Virus record (IMG/VR): IMGVR_UViG_3300044624_002315
Span: 1-32,970 of that record
Origin: a virus
Strand: one strand, 5' to 3'
Length of the DNA stretch: 32,970 nucleotides
In this document: one piece after another, positions 5,682 through 12,052 of the stretch
How the letters are laid out: each line of letters begins with the position of its first letter
How positions within the stretch are numbered: position 1 is the first letter of the stretch
Program-made: the position numbers and the translations under genes
Notes under the pieces: generated by a model
Database searches by the model: none
What the model saw: only the letters and a program-made list of their open reading frames with translations
What the model was told of the DNA's origin: nothing

Positions 5682-5772
5682 GCTGGATTAGTGTAACTGG
5701 AAGCACCGACAGTTTTATAAACTGTGTGCCCTAGATGAGGGCCGAGCGCGGGTTCAATTCCCGCATCCAGCA
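5682..5772 (+). tRNA. Class II tRNA with anticodon UAU by geometry (isotype uncertain)
   Basis: A 91-nt tRNA: acceptor GCTGGAT/ATCCAGC with discriminator A, T arm GCGGG-TTCAATT-CCCGC, and a long variable arm (CCCTAGATGAGGG hairpin) as in Leu, Ser or Tyr tRNAs. The anticodon stem is ACAGT/ACTGT with loop TTTATAA, so positions 34-36 read UAU (AUA, Ile). A long variable arm is not expected for Ile, and there is one extra base between the D and anticodon stems. A misread tRNA-Leu (UAA) is the main alternative. Confidence 0.75.
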
Positions 5773-5778
5773 TTTTTC

Positions 5779-5798
5779 GCACAGTTAGCTCAGTGGTA
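5779..5798 (+). pseudogene. 5' fragment of a tRNA gene, broken by the HNH gene
   Basis: GCACAGT followed by TAGCTCAGTGGTA is a tRNA 5' end: seven acceptor bases, the 8-9 TA, and the D arm up to the GG of the D loop. The sequence then passes directly into the minus-strand HNH gene. No 3' half with a matching ACTGTGC acceptor was found on the far side, so this is a remnant. Confidence 0.65.
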
Positions 5799-6204
5799 TG
5801 TTTAAATTCTTAATCCTATATCTTTTCTTATATGTGGATCTTTTAGAATTTTTTCTGTTTCTGCTACAATAAGTGTCTGTCTGTGAATGACAATTTGGAC
5901 AAAGCAATCTAATATTATTAGGATAGTTATTATCGGAATTACCATCAATATGATCTAAATGTAATGATATGTCTTTATTTTTCCAATTTGATATTTCACA
6001 AACCTCACATTTATATCCTCTTTTAAATTGTAAAAATTTTTTTAAAGTAGCAGCTTGTGAACATTTATTAGATTCTATTTTAGGAATAGTTATATTGTTA
6101 AATGTATAGTTTCCTTGACAAGTATTGTTACAATACTTTCCAAAACTTTTACTTTCATCGTATTTTATTTCTTTTTTACAGTTTAAACAAAAAGAAGTTT
6201 TCAT
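5785..6204 (-). CDS. HNH endonuclease inserted in a tRNA cluster
   Basis: The 139-residue protein has an N-terminal zinc ribbon (C-L-N-C at 6-9, C-N-N-T-C at 25-29), then an HNH core: C-E-V-C near 70, L-H-L-D-H-I-D-G near 85-92 with the catalytic His, and L-L-C-P-N-C-H-S near 105-112. It ends with a basic tail. The last four residues and stop are encoded antisense to the tRNA fragment at 5779-5798, so the gene took its stop codon from the tRNA it interrupted. It differs from the HNH at 1177 outside the core, so the two are not recent copies. A late-type box lies upstream. Confidence 0.88.
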   Translation of the reverse strand: MKTSFCLNCKKEIKYDESKSFGKYCNNTCQGNYTFNNITIPKIESNKCSQAATLKKFLQFKRGYKCEVCEISNWKNKDISLHLDHIDGNSDNNYPNNIRLLCPNCHSQTDTYCSRNRKNSKRSTYKKRYRIKNLNIPLS

Positions 6205-6210
6205 ATATCA

Positions 6211-6218
6211 TATTTATC
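6211..6218 (-). promoter_or_regulatory. Late promoter box (GATAAATA) for the HNH gene
   Basis: Minus strand GATAAATA-TGATA-T-ATG; predicted +1 is 6205, one base before the ATG at 6204. Confidence 0.5.
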
Positions 6219-6246
6219 CGAGCTATTATACATAAATAAGAGGTCG

Positions 6247-6254
6247 GATAAATA
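6247..6254 (+). promoter_or_regulatory. Late promoter box (GATAAATA) facing two tRNA genes
   Basis: GATAAATA with predicted +1 near 6260, 40 nt before tRNA-Val. No start codon fits, so it would drive the tRNA-Val/tRNA-Ala pair. Confidence 0.4.
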
Positions 6255-6299
6255 AAATATAGTTGATTAATAAGATATTTTAATATAATATATAAATAT

Positions 6300-6373
6300 G
6301 GGAGGTTGTTGTAATGGTAGCGATTCGCATTTACACTGCGACAGCAAAGGTTCGATTCCTTTACCTCCTACCA
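6300..6373 (+). tRNA. tRNA-Val (UAC) with encoded CCA
   Basis: Acceptor GGGAGGT/ACCTCCT (terminal G-U), anticodon stem TCGCA/TGCGA around loop TTTACAC giving UAC, T arm AAAGG-TTCGATT-CCTTT, discriminator A, then an encoded CCA at 6371-6373. It is the only tRNA here with a genomic CCA. Confidence 0.92.
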
Positions 6374-6376
6374 TTT

Positions 6377-6447
6377 GGGGGATTAGTTAAGTGGTATAAC
6401 TCCTGATTTGCATTCAGGTGTCACCAGTTCGACTCTGGTATCCTCCA
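6377..6447 (+). tRNA. tRNA-Ala (UGC)
   Basis: A 71-nt tRNA: acceptor GGGGGAT/ATCCTCC with a G3-U70 pair, the alanine identity element; anticodon stem CCTGA/TCAGG around loop TTTGCAT giving UGC; T arm ACCAG-TTCGACT-CTGGT; discriminator A. It follows tRNA-Val after 3 nt. Confidence 0.92.
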
Positions 6448-6455
6448 CTTTTTTC

Positions 6456-6483
6456 TTGTCATTATTTAAACATCTGCTAGACT
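6456..6483 (+). promoter_or_regulatory. Early sigma70-like promoter for the 6491-18029 unit
   Basis: -35 TTGTCA (6456-6461), 16-bp spacer ending in TGC, -10 TAGACT (6478-6483); the ATG at 6491 is 13 nt after the start of the -10. It heads the long rightward gene block. Confidence 0.55.
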
Positions 6484-6490
6484 TAAAAAT

Positions 6491-6778
6491 ATGAATTCTT
6501 ATATCACCGAATTTTTTGGAATATTGATGATGCTTAGTTTTATGCTTTGTTATATTCCACAAATTGTTAAAATTTATAAAAACAAATCATCAGAAGATGT
6601 TTCTCTGATGTTAATTTTAATGTCTATTGTTGGTTATATCTCAGGGATGATTTATATGTTTTTAACTGCTTTTGGTCTTTGGTGGTTTTTAAATTATTGT
6701 GTGGGTTTGATCATGTGTTCTATACTTGTTTATGCATGGTTTAAATTTAAAAAAGATAAAGATTACGATTCTTATTAA
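6491..6778 (+). CDS. SemiSWEET (PQ-loop) membrane protein
   Basis: The 95-residue protein has three membrane segments (about 7-26, 38-58, 62-84) and the PQ-loop signature Y-I-P-Q-I-V-K-I-Y-K-N-K at 21-32, followed by S-S-E-D-V-S and a second helix. That is the whole of a bacterial SemiSWEET, which works as a dimer and moves small sugars or related solutes across the inner membrane. The charged tail K-K-D-K-D-Y-D-S-Y is short. It is first in a long early unit and ends 2 nt before the HAD gene. A solute transporter is rare in phages; the substrate cannot be read from sequence. Confidence 0.85.
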   Translation: MNSYITEFFGILMMLSFMLCYIPQIVKIYKNKSSEDVSLMLILMSIVGYISGMIYMFLTAFGLWWFLNYCVGLIMCSILVYAWFKFKKDKDYDSY

Positions 6779-6780
6779 AA

Positions 6781-7179
6781 ATGAAAAAAGTAATCACTGT
6801 AGATTTTGATGATACTTTAGCTGCTACAGAAGATGGTGCTTGGTATAGCACAAGCTTGGTGCCGATTCCAAGAATTCTAAATTTTGTTAAACAAAAACAT
6901 AAAGAAGGATACGAAATCCATATTGTAACTTTTAGAAATTGGCAAAACAAAGCAGACGTTGAAAGGTTTTGTCAAATACACAAACTACCAATTTCATCTA
7001 TTGTCTGCACAGAAGGAACAAACAAAGTTCCCTTTTTAAAGAAACTTAATAGTGAACTTCATGTTGATGATAGTGTAGAAGTTTGTACGCTATGTATAAT
7101 GGCAAAAATTGATATTTTGCTTGTTGATTGGGGACAAGATGAACACAACACTACTGCTAAATTTATGCCAAAAATTTAA
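6781..7179 (+). CDS. HAD-family phosphatase
   Basis: The 132-residue protein carries the HAD motifs in order: D-F-D-D-T at 8-12 (nucleophile and acid Asp), V-T-F-R at 49-52 (motif II Thr50), a Lys near 82 (N-K-V-P-F), and H-V-D-D-S at 94-98 (motif IV metal Asp). There is no cap domain of note, so it probably acts on an accessible or macromolecular phosphate. In T4 a HAD domain provides the 3'-phosphatase of polynucleotide kinase; here a separate P-loop kinase lies at 12262, so a split end-healing pair is possible. It could also be a nucleotidase. Confidence 0.85.
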   Translation: MKKVITVDFDDTLAATEDGAWYSTSLVPIPRILNFVKQKHKEGYEIHIVTFRNWQNKADVERFCQIHKLPISSIVCTEGTNKVPFLKKLNSELHVDDSVEVCTLCIMAKIDILLVDWGQDEHNTTAKFMPKI

Positions 7180-7234
7180 ACAAAAGATACCATATCAAGA
7201 AAGCTAATATATAGTATCTCACAAAAATATTTAT

Positions 7235-7262
7235 TTGCATTTGCCAATTAAAGTGTTATATT
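7235..7262 (+). promoter_or_regulatory. Early sigma70-like promoter
   Basis: -35 TTGCAT (7235-7240), 16-bp spacer ending in TGT, -10 TATATT (7257-7262); the ATG at 7272 is 15 nt after the start of the -10. It would restart transcription in the 92-nt gap after the HAD gene. Confidence 0.5.
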
Positions 7263-7271
7263 TTTAGTACT

Positions 7272-7562
7272 ATGATTAAAACTGTACAAAAGAAAGAAGA
7301 GTTCTTCATCGAATTTACAGATGAAGAAATGAATGAATTGGGGTTTAAACCTAATACAAAATTCACAGTAGAATTAAGTGAAGACAAAAGTGGTTTAAAG
7401 TTAATTCCCCACGAAGAAATTGATATCGATCTTAATGAATTTTCAAAAGAAGATTTAATTAATATTATTGTTGCTGCAAATAAGGTAGATATGACTTTTG
7501 AAGATTTTGTTGTTGACTCTTTGACAAAATTCTGTGAAGCTCATAAAGAAGAAGAAGACTAA
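7272..7562 (+). CDS. Small acidic protein, AbrB/SpoVT-like N-terminal half
   Basis: The first 40 of 96 residues (F-F-I-E-F-T-D-E-E-M-N-E-L-G-F-K-P, then V-E-L-S-E-D and L-K-L-I-P) follow the swapped-hairpin AbrB/MazE pattern of strand, short helix, G-x-K-P turn and two strands. The C-terminal half is an acidic helix ending E-E-E-D. It could be a small DNA-binding regulator or an antitoxin-like protein; no toxin is next to it, since the next gene encodes a SET protein 3 nt later. Fold match is by eye only. Confidence 0.5.
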   Translation: MIKTVQKKEEFFIEFTDEEMNELGFKPNTKFTVELSEDKSGLKLIPHEEIDIDLNEFSKEDLINIIVAANKVDMTFEDFVVDSLTKFCEAHKEEED

Positions 7563-7565
7563 AAT

Positions 7566-7940
7566 ATGTTAGTAGTCAAAAACAAATTGGCTCCTAGTTC
7601 TATACATGGATTGGGTGTTTTTGCGGAAGAATTTATTCCTTCTGGTTCGGTTATATGGAAATGGTATAATGGTATAGATGGTAAAACAACTATTGAAACT
7701 ATAAAATCTTTACCAATAGCTTGTCGGGATTTTTTTAAAGTTTATGGTTGGTCTGAAAATGGTATATACAAATATTGTATAGATAATCAAAAATATATAA
7801 ATCATTCCGATACACCGAATTGTATTCTTATTGATGGTGGAAATACAGGAATAGCAAATAAAAATATTGACGTTGGAGAAGAAATCACAGAAGATTATAA
7901 ATCATTCGTTGATAATTTTGATATAAAAGATTTTAAATAA
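7566..7940 (+). CDS. SET-domain protein (putative lysine methyltransferase)
   Basis: The 124-residue protein has the SET-domain landmarks: I-H-G-L-G-V-F-A at 13-20 (SAM-binding G-x-G), N-H-S-D-T-P-N-C at 79-86 (the N-H-S core and following Cys) and G-E-E-I-T-E-D-Y at 104-111 (catalytic Tyr111). Between lie a short insert and Y-C-I-D-N-Q-K-Y. There is no pre-SET or post-SET zinc region, so it is a minimal SET of the viral type (such as the chlorella-virus vSET). The target could be a host or phage protein lysine; it might also be inactive. SET proteins in tailed phages are uncommon and uncharacterised. Confidence 0.8.
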   Translation: MLVVKNKLAPSSIHGLGVFAEEFIPSGSVIWKWYNGIDGKTTIETIKSLPIACRDFFKVYGWSENGIYKYCIDNQKYINHSDTPNCILIDGGNTGIANKNIDVGEEITEDYKSFVDNFDIKDFK

Positions 7941-7942
7941 TT

Positions 7943-8629
7943 ATGAAAGGTTTATTTTACGGTTCTGTTCGCCAAGAAGCAAAAAACCACGAAATTTTAT
8001 TCTGGGGTTGCTTGCACTGGCATCACAATCCAAAGTGGGATATCCCCATTTGGAAACGTAGAGGATTTGAGTCCGTACAAGAACACGACGAAGCTATTGT
8101 TTTAAATTGGAATAGTAAAGCAACAGATAAAACAATTGGATTTATTCTTGGTGACACCATGTTTGGATATGGTGGTCAAGAAGAATTCACGAAACTCATG
8201 CGCCGTTTAAAGTTTCAGCGTTTGTTTATCATGTCTGGTAATCACACGGCAGGATGGAAACAATCATTTGAAAGTATCAAAGATAATACACTTTATATTG
8301 ATGGATATCATAAAGAAGTAATATTTGTTCCAAATTATTTGGAAGCATATATTAACGGTCAGCCTATTGTCATGTGCCACTATCCAATTTTGTCTTGGAA
8401 CGGAGCAGGAAAAGGTTCGTGGATGCTTTTTAGTCATGTTCATGGTTCACTTGTAAACAGTGAGCTTGGACGTATGTATTTGAAAGATGGAGGTTGTAAC
8501 TTGGAAGTTTCCGTAGAAGCAACAAAATTTCCTTTGACTTATGGTGAAATTGGTGCTATTATGAAAACTAAATCTAAATTTAAAACAGATCATCATGACG
8601 AAAAGGCATCGACCCCATTTAGTTATTAA
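7943..8629 (+). CDS. Calcineurin-like metallophosphoesterase
   Basis: The 228-residue protein has the two-metal phosphoesterase motifs: F-W-G-C-L-H-W-H-H-N at 20-29 (the usual D-x-H becomes C-L-H-W-H), I-L-G-D-T-M at 68-73, S-G-N-H-T at 98-102, then M-C-H-Y-P and S-H-V-H-G toward the C-terminus. This form is common in phages, where it is annotated as a phosphatase of unknown substrate. It starts 2 nt after the SET gene. The changed first motif may alter the metal site. Confidence 0.85.
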   Translation: MKGLFYGSVRQEAKNHEILFWGCLHWHHNPKWDIPIWKRRGFESVQEHDEAIVLNWNSKATDKTIGFILGDTMFGYGGQEEFTKLMRRLKFQRLFIMSGNHTAGWKQSFESIKDNTLYIDGYHKEVIFVPNYLEAYINGQPIVMCHYPILSWNGAGKGSWMLFSHVHGSLVNSELGRMYLKDGGCNLEVSVEATKFPLTYGEIGAIMKTKSKFKTDHHDEKASTPFSY

Positions 8630-8630
8630 T

Positions 8631-8900
8631 ATGATAATATACATAGGAAAAACAACAATTTATTTTGCTACAAATGTAAAATTTTTAAAATTTGCTTGGT
8701 TTCCAAGATGTTCTTACTTTGATGGCGGTTCTTATTTCAAATTAAGTTTTTATTGGTTTCAATCTTTGATTGAGTTTTCCAGAACAAAAAAAAATAAATG
8801 TGTTTACAAAAAAATTTCTTTTGAAGAAATGGAAGAAATTTTGAAAAAAGATTTTGAAAAAGAAAAACAAAAAAATGAAAGGATTCTGTTAAATGAATAA
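8631..8900 (+). CDS. Hypothetical protein
   Basis: An 89-residue protein beginning MIIYIGKTTIYFATNVKF. I chose the ATG at 8631, one base after the upstream stop, over an in-frame ATG at 8595 inside the previous gene. The N-terminal half is aromatic (F-A-W-F-P-R-C-S-Y-F), the C-terminal half a Lys/Glu-rich helix. It overlaps the next start by 8 nt. No family recognised. Confidence 0.6.
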   Translation: MIIYIGKTTIYFATNVKFLKFAWFPRCSYFDGGSYFKLSFYWFQSLIEFSRTKKNKCVYKKISFEEMEEILKKDFEKEKQKNERILLNE

Positions 8901-9381
8901 AGAATTAGAATTAAAGTTGGTAGAAAAATATCCTAAAATTCTTTTTGATTATGGTGGAGATATGAAAAAAACTTGTATGCATTGGGGAATGGAATGTTGT
9001 GATGGATGGTACGATCTTTTAGACGAATTATTGGCTAAACTTGATTATATATCTAAACATTCGGGTGTTCAGGTTGTAGCAGATCAAATTAAAGAAAAAT
9101 TTGGAACATTAAGATTTTATTACTCAACGATTATTAAAACCGATTTTAACGTAGAACCTGTTGTTGATAAAATAATTTCAGATGTTGTTAATGCTGCTGA
9201 ACGTCAATCAGCTTATGTTTGTGAAAAATCTGGTAAAAGGGGTGTAACTTGTTCTAGTGTGGGTTGGTTGAGAACTCTATGTAAAGAAGAGGCAGATAAA
9301 GACGGCTATATCCCAATCAATCCACGCGATGCAAAATATTGGGATGAACTAAATAGTAAAAAGAATGATAAAGATCATTAA
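8893..9381 (+). CDS. Conserved phage protein of unknown function (Cys/Trp-rich)
   Basis: The 162-residue protein contains H-W-G-M-E-C-C-D-G-W-Y-D-L-L-D-E-L near 31-47, E-K-F-G-T-L-R-F-Y-Y near 69-78, and C-E-K-S-G-K-R-G with G-W-L-R-T-L-C near 109-130. This set of motifs recurs in a small family found in many phages and some bacteria; the spaced Cys residues may bind a metal. AAAGGA lies 9 nt upstream of the ATG. Function not known. Confidence 0.75.
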   Translation: MNKELELKLVEKYPKILFDYGGDMKKTCMHWGMECCDGWYDLLDELLAKLDYISKHSGVQVVADQIKEKFGTLRFYYSTIIKTDFNVEPVVDKIISDVVNAAERQSAYVCEKSGKRGVTCSSVGWLRTLCKEEADKDGYIPINPRDAKYWDELNSKKNDKDH

Positions 9382-9667
9382 TATTATAGTTTGTGTACTT
9401 TTAACATCATGCACTTATAATGATATGAGAAAGTTGTTTATTGATAGACCAGATTCTTATACTAAATTTTCTGGTAATTTTAATTACACCAAAGAACAAA
9501 CTGAAAAAGCTAAAAATCAAATTGGTGTAAATTTCAAAAAACCATTGCACGAAACTAAAGATAAAAAAAAGCTTTATTACGTTGGTGGTAGCGTATATCA
9601 CAACTATGATTATTTTAACAGGTCTTATCATGTTAACGGGTTTGGACAATTAGGAATGGAGTTTTAA
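9365..9667 (+). CDS. Putative lipoprotein
   Basis: A 100-residue protein with signal MIKIINIIVCVLLTSC: hydrophobic core at 4-13 and lipobox L-L-T-S-C with Cys16. The mature part is polar with Tyr-rich C-terminal strands (L-Y-Y-V-G-G-S-V-Y-H-N-Y-D-Y). It overlaps the previous gene by 17 nt. A periplasm-facing, membrane-anchored phage protein might act in exclusion or lysis control; nothing specific is visible. Confidence 0.62.
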   Translation: MIKIINIIVCVLLTSCTYNDMRKLFIDRPDSYTKFSGNFNYTKEQTEKAKNQIGVNFKKPLHETKDKKKLYYVGGSVYHNYDYFNRSYHVNGFGQLGMEF

Positions 9668-9668
9668 T

Positions 9669-10292
9669 ATGGGATTATTTGATACATTTTATTTTAAAAA
9701 TTACAAACTGAAAAGAAGTATTTTACCTAAAAACTTGGGTGAGTTGACTTTGAAAGAAATTCAAGACGCTCAATATCAAACAAAAGATTTGGGTCAAACA
9801 TTTACTGGTCACTTTTATCTAAAAAAACATAAAAATTCTTATCGTCTTTTCAAACACGATATTGAATACATTTTTGTCGAGGGCGACCAAAAAGGAAAAT
9901 CTATTATGGATCGTCTCGGTCACATGGAAGAAGTATCTTCGCAAGAGCTTTTAATTGACAATATCGGAACAAACACCATTAATGTTTATGAGTTTTTTTC
10001 CAAAGAAAACCATGATTATTGGGTTGAATTTGGTTTGGTCTTTTTAGAAAATAAACTTTGGAAAGTTAAGTTAAACGAATTTCGAGAAGAAAAAAACGAT
10101 GATAAAAAATCTTTTGATTTGGAATATAATGAAAAAATGCGTAAGTCGGCAGAATTTTATAAAAGTCCTTTGGGAAAATTTATCCATTTACTCCGAAGAG
10201 CATATCTAAAAACCATTTGGAGGGTTCAGCTTTTCATTGGAAACATTTTTATTAAAATTGGAAACGCAATTAAAATGTGGCAACTTCTATGA
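9669..10292 (+). CDS. Hypothetical protein
   Basis: 207 residues starting MGLFDTFYFKNYKLK. The start is supported by GGAG seven bases upstream, one of the few clear Shine-Dalgarno sites in this block. Mixed strands in the first half, then a basic amphipathic helical C-terminus (F-I-H-L-L-R-R-A-Y-L-K-T-I-W-R). No family recognised. Ends in an ATGA overlap with the next gene. Confidence 0.7.
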   Translation: MGLFDTFYFKNYKLKRSILPKNLGELTLKEIQDAQYQTKDLGQTFTGHFYLKKHKNSYRLFKHDIEYIFVEGDQKGKSIMDRLGHMEEVSSQELLIDNIGTNTINVYEFFSKENHDYWVEFGLVFLENKLWKVKLNEFREEKNDDKKSFDLEYNEKMRKSAEFYKSPLGKFIHLLRRAYLKTIWRVQLFIGNIFIKIGNAIKMWQLL

Positions 10293-10771
10293 AATTTATA
10301 GAAATTCTTCTTCAAAACAGTACAGTTAAAGAAGCCAAGCTTTACACAGCAGCAAAAAAAGCTAGTTTAAAACCAGATACTGGTGTAACTATTATTAATC
10401 AAGCTGCTTATCATGTTATTAAAGATTGTGCATCGATTACATATAGATACCTTCCAATCTATATTTGGGGTCAGTATCAAGATCCGTTTCAAGCATTAAA
10501 AGGAAAATTTACAAAAAAGGACATTCAAGATTTTTTAACCGTTGCTAACTCTGATTTCGTTTACCATCAATTACTTTCTTTAATTTTAGATAAGGTTGGT
10601 AAAGATTCAGAACCACAAGAACAAAAACCAGTAGTTTCAAATTATGCATCAAGCGATGATCCGTATGGTGATTATGGATCATCTGCATATGAGGAAGTTT
10701 CTCAAATATCTACACCAATAAATGTTTCAACATTAGATTTGCTTTGTAACGCTTTTAACGTAACTAGTTAA
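10289..10771 (+). CDS. Hypothetical protein
   Basis: 160 residues from the ATG at 10289, which shares ATGA with the stop of the upstream gene; an in-frame GTG at 10277 is less likely. The first 105 residues look helical and folded (V-K-E-A-K-L-Y-T-A-A-K-K-A); the rest is a Ser/Asp/Tyr-rich, probably disordered linker (D-D-P-Y-G-D-Y-G-S-S-A-Y) with a short C-terminal helix. No family recognised. Confidence 0.65.
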   Translation: MKFIEILLQNSTVKEAKLYTAAKKASLKPDTGVTIINQAAYHVIKDCASITYRYLPIYIWGQYQDPFQALKGKFTKKDIQDFLTVANSDFVYHQLLSLILDKVGKDSEPQEQKPVVSNYASSDDPYGDYGSSAYEEVSQISTPINVSTLDLLCNAFNVTS

Positions 10772-10773
10772 CA

Positions 10774-10980
10774 ATGATGTTAGAATTTAAAAACCCAATA
10801 CCAGTTGTTACCCCTATGGGTGGTGCTTATGCTATATATGTAGCTAACGGTGGAACTTTTGAAAATGATATTTGGACCGTTGTAATGGAAAATGGTGGAA
10901 ATATCTTGCATTTTAGATCGGATCAGATTAGAATATACCAAAATGCTACTTTTGATATAAAAAAATCTGATCCATTATGA
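10774..10980 (+). CDS. Hypothetical small protein
   Basis: 68 residues, strand-rich, with P-V-V-T-P-M-G-G-A-Y-A-I-Y-V near 9-22 and N-G-G near 25 and 40, resembling a small barrel-like protein common in phages. Ends in an ATGA overlap with the next gene. Function unknown. Confidence 0.6.
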   Translation: MMLEFKNPIPVVTPMGGAYAIYVANGGTFENDIWTVVMENGGNILHFRSDQIRIYQNATFDIKKSDPL

Positions 10981-11192
10981 TTAATATATCTAAAATAAAA
11001 AACAAGTTAACCTTTACAGAAAGAGACATTTTTATTTGCTCGACAAAAAAAAGATTTCTTTCAAAGAAAACTGCGTTTGAAAAAAATACAAGATCATATA
11101 AATGTCCAATTTGCTTTTGTTGGCATAGGGCTACAAAATCAAACAAAAAAGATCCTCTTAAAGATTTTTTTAGAACATACAGAATAAAATGA
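10977..11192 (+). CDS. Small basic protein with a zinc-knuckle-like motif
   Basis: 71 residues, rich in Lys and Arg, with C-P-I-C-F-C-W-H near 43-50, which could be half of a zinc site together with Cys21. Basic charge and zinc motif suggest nucleic-acid binding. It has ATGA overlaps at both ends, so it is embedded in the translation-coupled unit leading to the phosphatase gene. Confidence 0.6.
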   Translation: MINISKIKNKLTFTERDIFICSTKKRFLSKKTAFEKNTRSYKCPICFCWHRATKSNKKDPLKDFFRTYRIK

Positions 11193-12037
11193 AAACTTTA
11201 GTTATACCAGATGTCCACCAAAGGATCGAATCGGTCAAATCAATTTTAGACGCTGAAAAAGACTACGATGAAGTAGTTTTTCTCGGTGATTGGGTTGATT
11301 CTTTTTATGAGCCACCGAAAGTTGCTGGTTTTGAACAAACTTGCGAATACTTAAAATATCTTGTTTTGGAACATCCTAACAAAGATAAATTTGTTTTTTT
11401 AATTGGAAATCACGATTTAAGTTATATTTACGAAAATAAAAATTTTTCACCTAATCCAATTTCAAAAACTTTAAAATATTATTGTTCTGGTTTTACAATT
11501 TCTAAAGCCAGAAAATTTCGTCGTGTGTTTTTTGATCATGGTTTAAAAGATGATTTCTTTTTTACACATTTTAAATTTGCACATCAAACACAAGGATGGA
11601 CTTTATCTCATGCGGGAATTTCAATTAAGTTTTTTCCTTATGGTTATACTATGGATCGTTTTGTAAACGAACTTCTCCCTGATGTTTGGAAAAATTTTAG
11701 AAATTTAGAATATAATCATAACGAGATCATTTCCGCTGCTGGTTATCATCGCGGAGGAAGCCATCCAGTAGGTGGTGTTATATGGCACGATTGGAGAGCA
11801 GAATTCCATCCTATTTTAGAAACTGGTAAACAAATTGTTGGTCACACAACAATCAAAGATCCTGAATGTATTCACATGAATACACCCTTAGAATGTTGGA
11901 ATTTAGATACAGAAAAAGACTACGGGGTTATTATTGATGGGCGTTTAATAACCAAAAAAATACCAATCCAAAAATCAGTTTATAATAAACTATCAAGTAG
12001 GGTTAGTAATTTATCAAATTATGGTGGAATAGCTTAA
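11189..12037 (+). CDS. PPP-type metallophosphatase
   Basis: The 282-residue protein has the PPP motifs in order: I-P-D-V-H at 6-10, L-G-D-W-V-D-S at 32-38, I-G-N-H-D-L at 72-77, L-S-H-A-G at 139-143 and V-G-H-T at 217-220. This subclass acts on phosphoproteins or on nucleic-acid ends; the phosphatase domain of bacterial Pnkp is of this kind. A P-loop kinase gene follows after one small gene and an RNA ligase gene lies 1.9 kb further on. An end-healing role is a reasonable inference; protein dephosphorylation is the alternative. Confidence 0.85.
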   Translation: MKTLVIPDVHQRIESVKSILDAEKDYDEVVFLGDWVDSFYEPPKVAGFEQTCEYLKYLVLEHPNKDKFVFLIGNHDLSYIYENKNFSPNPISKTLKYYCSGFTISKARKFRRVFFDHGLKDDFFFTHFKFAHQTQGWTLSHAGISIKFFPYGYTMDRFVNELLPDVWKNFRNLEYNHNEIISAAGYHRGGSHPVGGVIWHDWRAEFHPILETGKQIVGHTTIKDPECIHMNTPLECWNLDTEKDYGVIIDGRLITKKIPIQKSVYNKLSSRVSNLSNYGGIA

Positions 12038-12052
12038 CAGTTAAGTATTATC

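Larger units (their letters stand above)
6211..6254. repeat. Inverted repeat made of two outward-facing late promoter boxes
   Basis: 6211-6221 and 6244-6254 are perfect 11-bp inverted copies (TATTTATCCGA / TCGGATAAATA) around a 22-nt spacer. Each arm holds GATAAATA pointing outward: leftward to the HNH gene and rightward to tRNA-Val and tRNA-Ala. Confidence 0.6.

Noticed and set aside
5552-5782. Open frame on the minus strand across the tRNA genes
   Set aside because: It is antisense to three tRNA genes and is a by-product of their sequence.
7186-7220. Terminator after the HAD phosphatase gene
   Set aside because: AGATAC/GTATCT can pair across about 20 nt but there is no T-run, so it is at best a weak hairpin.
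7272-7940. Toxin-antitoxin pair (AbrB-like plus next gene)
   Set aside because: The next gene is a SET-domain protein, not a toxin family, and both are part of a larger unit.
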